A stretch of DNA of 45,654 nucleotides from Anabaena catenula FACHB-362 (GTDB lineage Bacteria; Cyanobacteriota; Cyanobacteriia; Cyanobacteriales; Nostocaceae): positions 1-45,654 of the forward strand of contig NZ_JACJTQ010000042.1 in NCBI RefSeq assembly GCF_014698735.1. The letters run 5' to 3'. The position numbers were made by a program, and so were the translations under genes. Under the pieces are notes generated by a model that saw nothing but the letters and a program-made list of their open reading frames with translations, was not told where the DNA came from and did no database searches. This document shows, in pieces, positions 42,340 through 45,654 of this stretch (position 1 is the stretch's first letter; each line of letters opens with the position of its first letter).

Positions 42340-45300
42340 ATGAATAAACCTACATTTCAACTGCAAAATTTAATCTTACAAGGAGAAAACGCCCTAGTTG
42401 TCATCAGTTCAGTTTTAGTACAAAATATTGCTCTTCTCGACTGCACCAACATAGAAAATCTGACTCCAGAACAACTCACGTCCTTATTTTCTGCCATTCC
42501 CCCAACTTGGGATTTTAGCCAATTTAGCCAAGTTCTAGAACAACAAACTCTCACCCCTACATTAACAGCACAATTTCAGCAATTTATTAATGACAGATTT
42601 AATGATAGCCAGGGAATTACATTAGTTGAATCAGACCTTGCACCAGATATAAAACCTCAAGATAATTTAGAAAACTTATCCAACAATTCTCCCCCCTCCC
42701 CTGCTCCTTGCTCCCTGCTCCCTGCCTTTTCTCCCCAGCCTCTTTCCCCCCTCCATCCTATCAAAGCTTTAGATAAAGTAATTGCTGAATATCGTGATTA
42801 TTTATTAACAGAGTTTCGTGCTAAAGACTCCCAATTAAAAGTAGCTTTAGAAAATGCCTTAGACGAACCTTTATTTTTAGCCCAAGAACCCTTTTATCAA
42901 GCTCATCGTCCTTTTAAAACTGGCGCACCTTGGCATTCATTACCCATTGATGGCAAACTAGCCCAAGTAATGCAACAACGTTCTAAAAGCCAGTTTGCTT
43001 ACTTACACCAAAGTCAAGCCATATCCCACCTGCTGAGTCAGTCAGCTACACCCTTAGTCGTTACTACAGGTACAGGTAGCGGTAAAACTGAAACTTTCCT
43101 ATTACCAGTTATTCAAAATGCTATTGAAGATGCTATTCAATTTAAAAAATCGGGACTAACCGCCATTTTAGTTTACCCGATGAATGCCCTCGCCAATGAC
43201 CAACTCTTACGTATTGAAACATATTTAAAATCTTCTGGTTGGGATGGTGCTATTACTGTTGCTAAATATGACCGGGGTACTTCTCAATCACAACGTAACG
43301 CTTTACGCCAAAACCCACCACATATTTTATTAACTAATTATATGATGCTGGAATATTTGTTAGTTCGTCCAGCAGATCGAGAAAATATCTTTGCTAACCA
43401 TCGTTGTCGTTTTTTGGTACTTGATGAAGTCCATACTTATCGGGGTACTCTGGGTAGTAACATTGCTTTACTGGTAAGACGACTCAAAACTCATCTAGCT
43501 AATGCTAAACAAGATTGGTGTCTTAACATTCCCCCAGAAATACAATTAAAACGCTATCCCCAACTTATCCCCGTTGGCACTTCTGCCACTATTAAAAGTG
43601 TAGATGCAGAAATGTCTCAAAAAGGAAACTTGCATGATGCAAACCCAATATCTCAAGCTGACAGAATTAGCCGTAGGGATGAAGCCGTTCAAGAATTTTT
43701 TAGTAAAATATCTGGTGCTATAAATTCTACTATTCGGGTAATTGGTGAAGAATTGGCAGAAATTCAGATACCTTTAGAAGCAGTATATTCTTCCCAACCA
43801 GTTACACTCCCAGATGTTGATGTCAGTAATGCAGAAGCTGTTAGACTTGCTCTTTGTGCTTTAGGCGGACAACCTGCAAATACACCAATTAACAAGGCCG
43901 TCTATCATTCCCGGCTGCTGTGGGATTTAAATCGCTGGCTGATTCGCTCCCCTTTATCCATATCACAAATTGTCGAAAAAGTCAAACAAGAAATAACTAC
44001 TTATTCCCACTTTACCAACCAACAACTAGAAACTGAGATAAAAACTGCTTTATTAGTAGGTGCCGCCTTACCAGAAGGAACTCCCGCCGCTTTGCAACTC
44101 CGCGCTCATCGCCTGATTAGGGGTGGCTGGCAATTCCACCGTTGCATTAACCCCACCTGCGGCAAACTTTATCCAATGGGTGAAGAACGTTGTGATTGTG
44201 GCTATCAAACCGCTCCTCTCTACCTATGCCGTAATTGTGGAGCAGATTACCTGCGGTTTGCCGGAGAAGCCACAGCCGCACCTCTGCAACCTAGCGCCAG
44301 CCCAGGGGATGAGCCAGAATGGATGCTTTATGATACCAATCGTTTAAATAGTTATACAGATAATGAAGAAGACGATGAAGAACTAGCACCACCCTCTCCC
44401 ACTGCTAAAAGTAGCCAAAAGCAACCCAAACAGATGAAAAAACGACCCATCTTGTACGGTTCTTTTGATATAAGTACCCTGTTCTTTAGTAGTGATGCCA
44501 ACGAATATTCCTGGCGCGTTACCCTTGCCCCAGCGCGGACTCGTTGTTTATGTTGTAACGGTACAGCAGGTAGCCGCAACGTTATTACCCCTGTTGCTTT
44601 AGGAACATCCGCTGCCGTCAAAGTTTTAAGTGAGGGATTAGTGGAAGCTTTAGCTACTGCTAACCGGGGTCAACCGGAATATGATGGTAAAGAAAGGCTG
44701 CTAATTTTTAGTGACAGTCGCCAAGATGCTGCTCACCAAGCCAGATTTATTGTTTTTGCTAGTCGTTATGACAGAATGCGGCGACGAGTAGTGCAACTAT
44801 TAAAATCTCAAGGGACACTTTCTTTGCAGCGCGTTGTGGAATTGTTGGGGCAAATAGGTATAGACGAACATGACAACAAATATGCACCCGCCAATTCTCA
44901 GGCTTGGTTGACAGATGAAGCTAAAGAAAGAATTCGCGCTTGGGAAGAAGCCCCCCTATTAGATGAAATCGCTATCACTGCTGGATATCGTGCCACTTTA
45001 ATGAATTTGGGTTTAGTGCAAATTAAGTACCATCGCCTAGATGAATATGTGCAGACACAAGGCGCAGACATTGCTAGATATCTTGGTGTTTCGCAAGAGC
45101 ATTTAGAATATATTTGCCGTTGCTTGCTTGATGAAATTCGCACTCGTGGCTGTCTTAACCGTGAGTTACTTCGTTATCACCCAGCCCATCCCAGTTGTCC
45201 CAAATATACTTTAGCTGCTGAGTGGGAACGCCGGATTAAGCAACCCCAAGGTTATGCTTTTTCAGGGGGACAACCAGTAGCTTACCTTGATAGTGCTACT

Positions 45301-45549
45301 GTTCCTTATGGTGTCAAAGTTAATAACCATTGGCGTAAACCTAAAGCTGGTGGTAGAGGACCCAGTTTAGAAAGAATTCTCAAACATCTACTATCTGGCT
45401 TTGGTGGCATAGAACCTACTGAAGAAAATATGATAGAACTGCTGGAATGGCTACAAAATGGTAGTTTCCTAGTAGCAGCCGAATTATACGGGTTTCGAGA
45501 AAAAATCAGCTTGTTGCAAATAAATGCCGAAATATTGCAAATGCAATAG
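42340..45549 (+). CDS. DEAD/DEAH-box (DUF1998-type) defence helicase, C-terminally truncated
   Basis: A 1069-residue superfamily 2 helicase. Walker A is GTGSGKT (244-250), the DEVH box is at 362-365, and GTSAT is motif III. A Cys cluster (C602, C607, then CDCGYQ and YLCRNCGAD) is a likely zinc site. LLIFSDSRQDAAHQAR (about 787-802) is the motif IV region characteristic of the YprA/DrmB-like DUF1998 helicases. Motifs V and VI and the DUF1998 end, which normally follow, are absent: the frame ends at LLQINAEILQMQ and the window stops 105 bp later. The N-terminal 200 residues are unusual and hold a heptamer-repeat insertion. It fits the helicase of a DISARM-like system; without motif VI it is probably inactive unless a frameshift is bypassed. 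Confidence 0.7.
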   Translation: MNKPTFQLQNLILQGENALVVISSVLVQNIALLDCTNIENLTPEQLTSLFSAIPPTWDFSQFSQVLEQQTLTPTLTAQFQQFINDRFNDSQGITLVESDLAPDIKPQDNLENLSNNSPPSPAPCSLLPAFSPQPLSPLHPIKALDKVIAEYRDYLLTEFRAKDSQLKVALENALDEPLFLAQEPFYQAHRPFKTGAPWHSLPIDGKLAQVMQQRSKSQFAYLHQSQAISHLLSQSATPLVVTTGTGSGKTETFLLPVIQNAIEDAIQFKKSGLTAILVYPMNALANDQLLRIETYLKSSGWDGAITVAKYDRGTSQSQRNALRQNPPHILLTNYMMLEYLLVRPADRENIFANHRCRFLVLDEVHTYRGTLGSNIALLVRRLKTHLANAKQDWCLNIPPEIQLKRYPQLIPVGTSATIKSVDAEMSQKGNLHDANPISQADRISRRDEAVQEFFSKISGAINSTIRVIGEELAEIQIPLEAVYSSQPVTLPDVDVSNAEAVRLALCALGGQPANTPINKAVYHSRLLWDLNRWLIRSPLSISQIVEKVKQEITTYSHFTNQQLETEIKTALLVGAALPEGTPAALQLRAHRLIRGGWQFHRCINPTCGKLYPMGEERCDCGYQTAPLYLCRNCGADYLRFAGEATAAPLQPSASPGDEPEWMLYDTNRLNSYTDNEEDDEELAPPSPTAKSSQKQPKQMKKRPILYGSFDISTLFFSSDANEYSWRVTLAPARTRCLCCNGTAGSRNVITPVALGTSAAVKVLSEGLVEALATANRGQPEYDGKERLLIFSDSRQDAAHQARFIVFASRYDRMRRRVVQLLKSQGTLSLQRVVELLGQIGIDEHDNKYAPANSQAWLTDEAKERIRAWEEAPLLDEIAITAGYRATLMNLGLVQIKYHRLDEYVQTQGADIARYLGVSQEHLEYICRCLLDEIRTRGCLNRELLRYHPAHPSCPKYTLAAEWERRIKQPQGYAFSGGQPVAYLDSATVPYGVKVNNHWRKPKAGGRGPSLERILKHLLSGFGGIEPTEENMIELLEWLQNGSFLVAAELYGFREKISLLQINAEILQMQ
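42689..42750 (+). repeat. In-frame CTCCCTG-type heptamer repeat
   Basis: A pyrimidine-rich run with units such as CCCCTGCTCCTTGCTCCCTG followed by CTCCCTGCC lies inside the helicase coding sequence. It encodes the Pro/Ser/Leu-rich stretch PPSPAPCSLLPAFSPQPL. Such short tandem heptamers are a known feature of Nostoc/Anabaena genomes, usually between genes. Confidence 0.65.
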
Positions 45550-45654
45550 ACATCTCCGGAAATAGCTAAAGTGTTACTGCCACTGCTTTTAAAAGTGAGA
45601 TGCCCCAATGCAAAGGTAGCTGGCTGGTACGCTAAAATAAGCGTTAGAGATGCC

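Overview
The window looks like part of a plasmid, or a plasmid-derived accessory region, from a filamentous heterocyst-forming cyanobacterium (Nostoc/Anabaena type). The evidence is AT-rich DNA with scattered HIP1 octamers (GCGATCGC, for example near 12604, 20040, 24656, 33387 and 37974), cyanobacterial families (Uma2 and Rpn/DUF4351-type nucleases, DUF4058), heptamer and palindromic repeats typical of the group, and plasmid functions. These are an actin-type ParM with a repeat array, MobC plus a MOBP relaxase, a CyRepA1-like replication helicase with an iteron-like region, and tandem ParA-like ATPases. I saw no rRNA, tRNA or CRISPR array.

Layout. 1-560: decayed HigBA toxin-antitoxin locus, apparently cut by an insertion sequence whose transposase start runs off the left edge. 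573-6561: a WGR-domain protein and a very large N6-adenine methylase/SNF2-like helicase fusion. 6771-8579 (minus): a membrane-anchored J-domain protein and an AbiU2-like HEPN protein. 8715-11015: ParM, a small possible ribbon-helix-helix partner, and 10-bp tandem repeats that could be the centromere. 11158-13331: possible oriT, MobC and relaxase. 13512-21664: an unknown gene divergent from a 2244-residue protein, then an acidic unknown protein.

The 2244-residue protein (14088-20822) is the main discovery candidate. Its N-terminal third has the pattern expected of a single-chain two-barrel RNA polymerase of the YonO / QDE-1 type: an Asp-Gly-rich first-barrel motif, a Q-x-R-x-G / GKG lysine and a second F-K-G lysine, then an R-S-P motif and a perfect DFDGD metal-binding loop. 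Its C-terminal third carries a NADAR-like (ADP-ribose-related) domain and a SLOG-like nucleotide-binding domain. A block of cyanobacterial palindromic repeats is inserted in frame between them.

21712-26013 holds a Uma2 nuclease gene, a replication helicase that seems to have lost its ATP-binding motif I, and an upstream iteron/direct-repeat region that may be a replication origin. 26302-31015 holds a Crp/SnoaL pair, gene remnants, an unknown 545-residue HTH protein and a plasmid protein with a 30-bp minisatellite. 31458-31634 is a MITE-like inverted-repeat element. 32026-36435 holds regulators (one a pseudo-receiver without its phospho-Asp), a membrane protein and two tandem ParA-like ATPases. 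36889-45549 is a DISARM-like defence cluster in decay: the SNF2 helicase gene (drmD) is reduced to about 70 codons joined to the methylase gene drmMI, an Rpn nuclease gene lies in opposite orientation, and the DEAD/DEAH helicase ORF stops before its last helicase motifs.

All function calls come from reading motifs by eye; no database search was possible.
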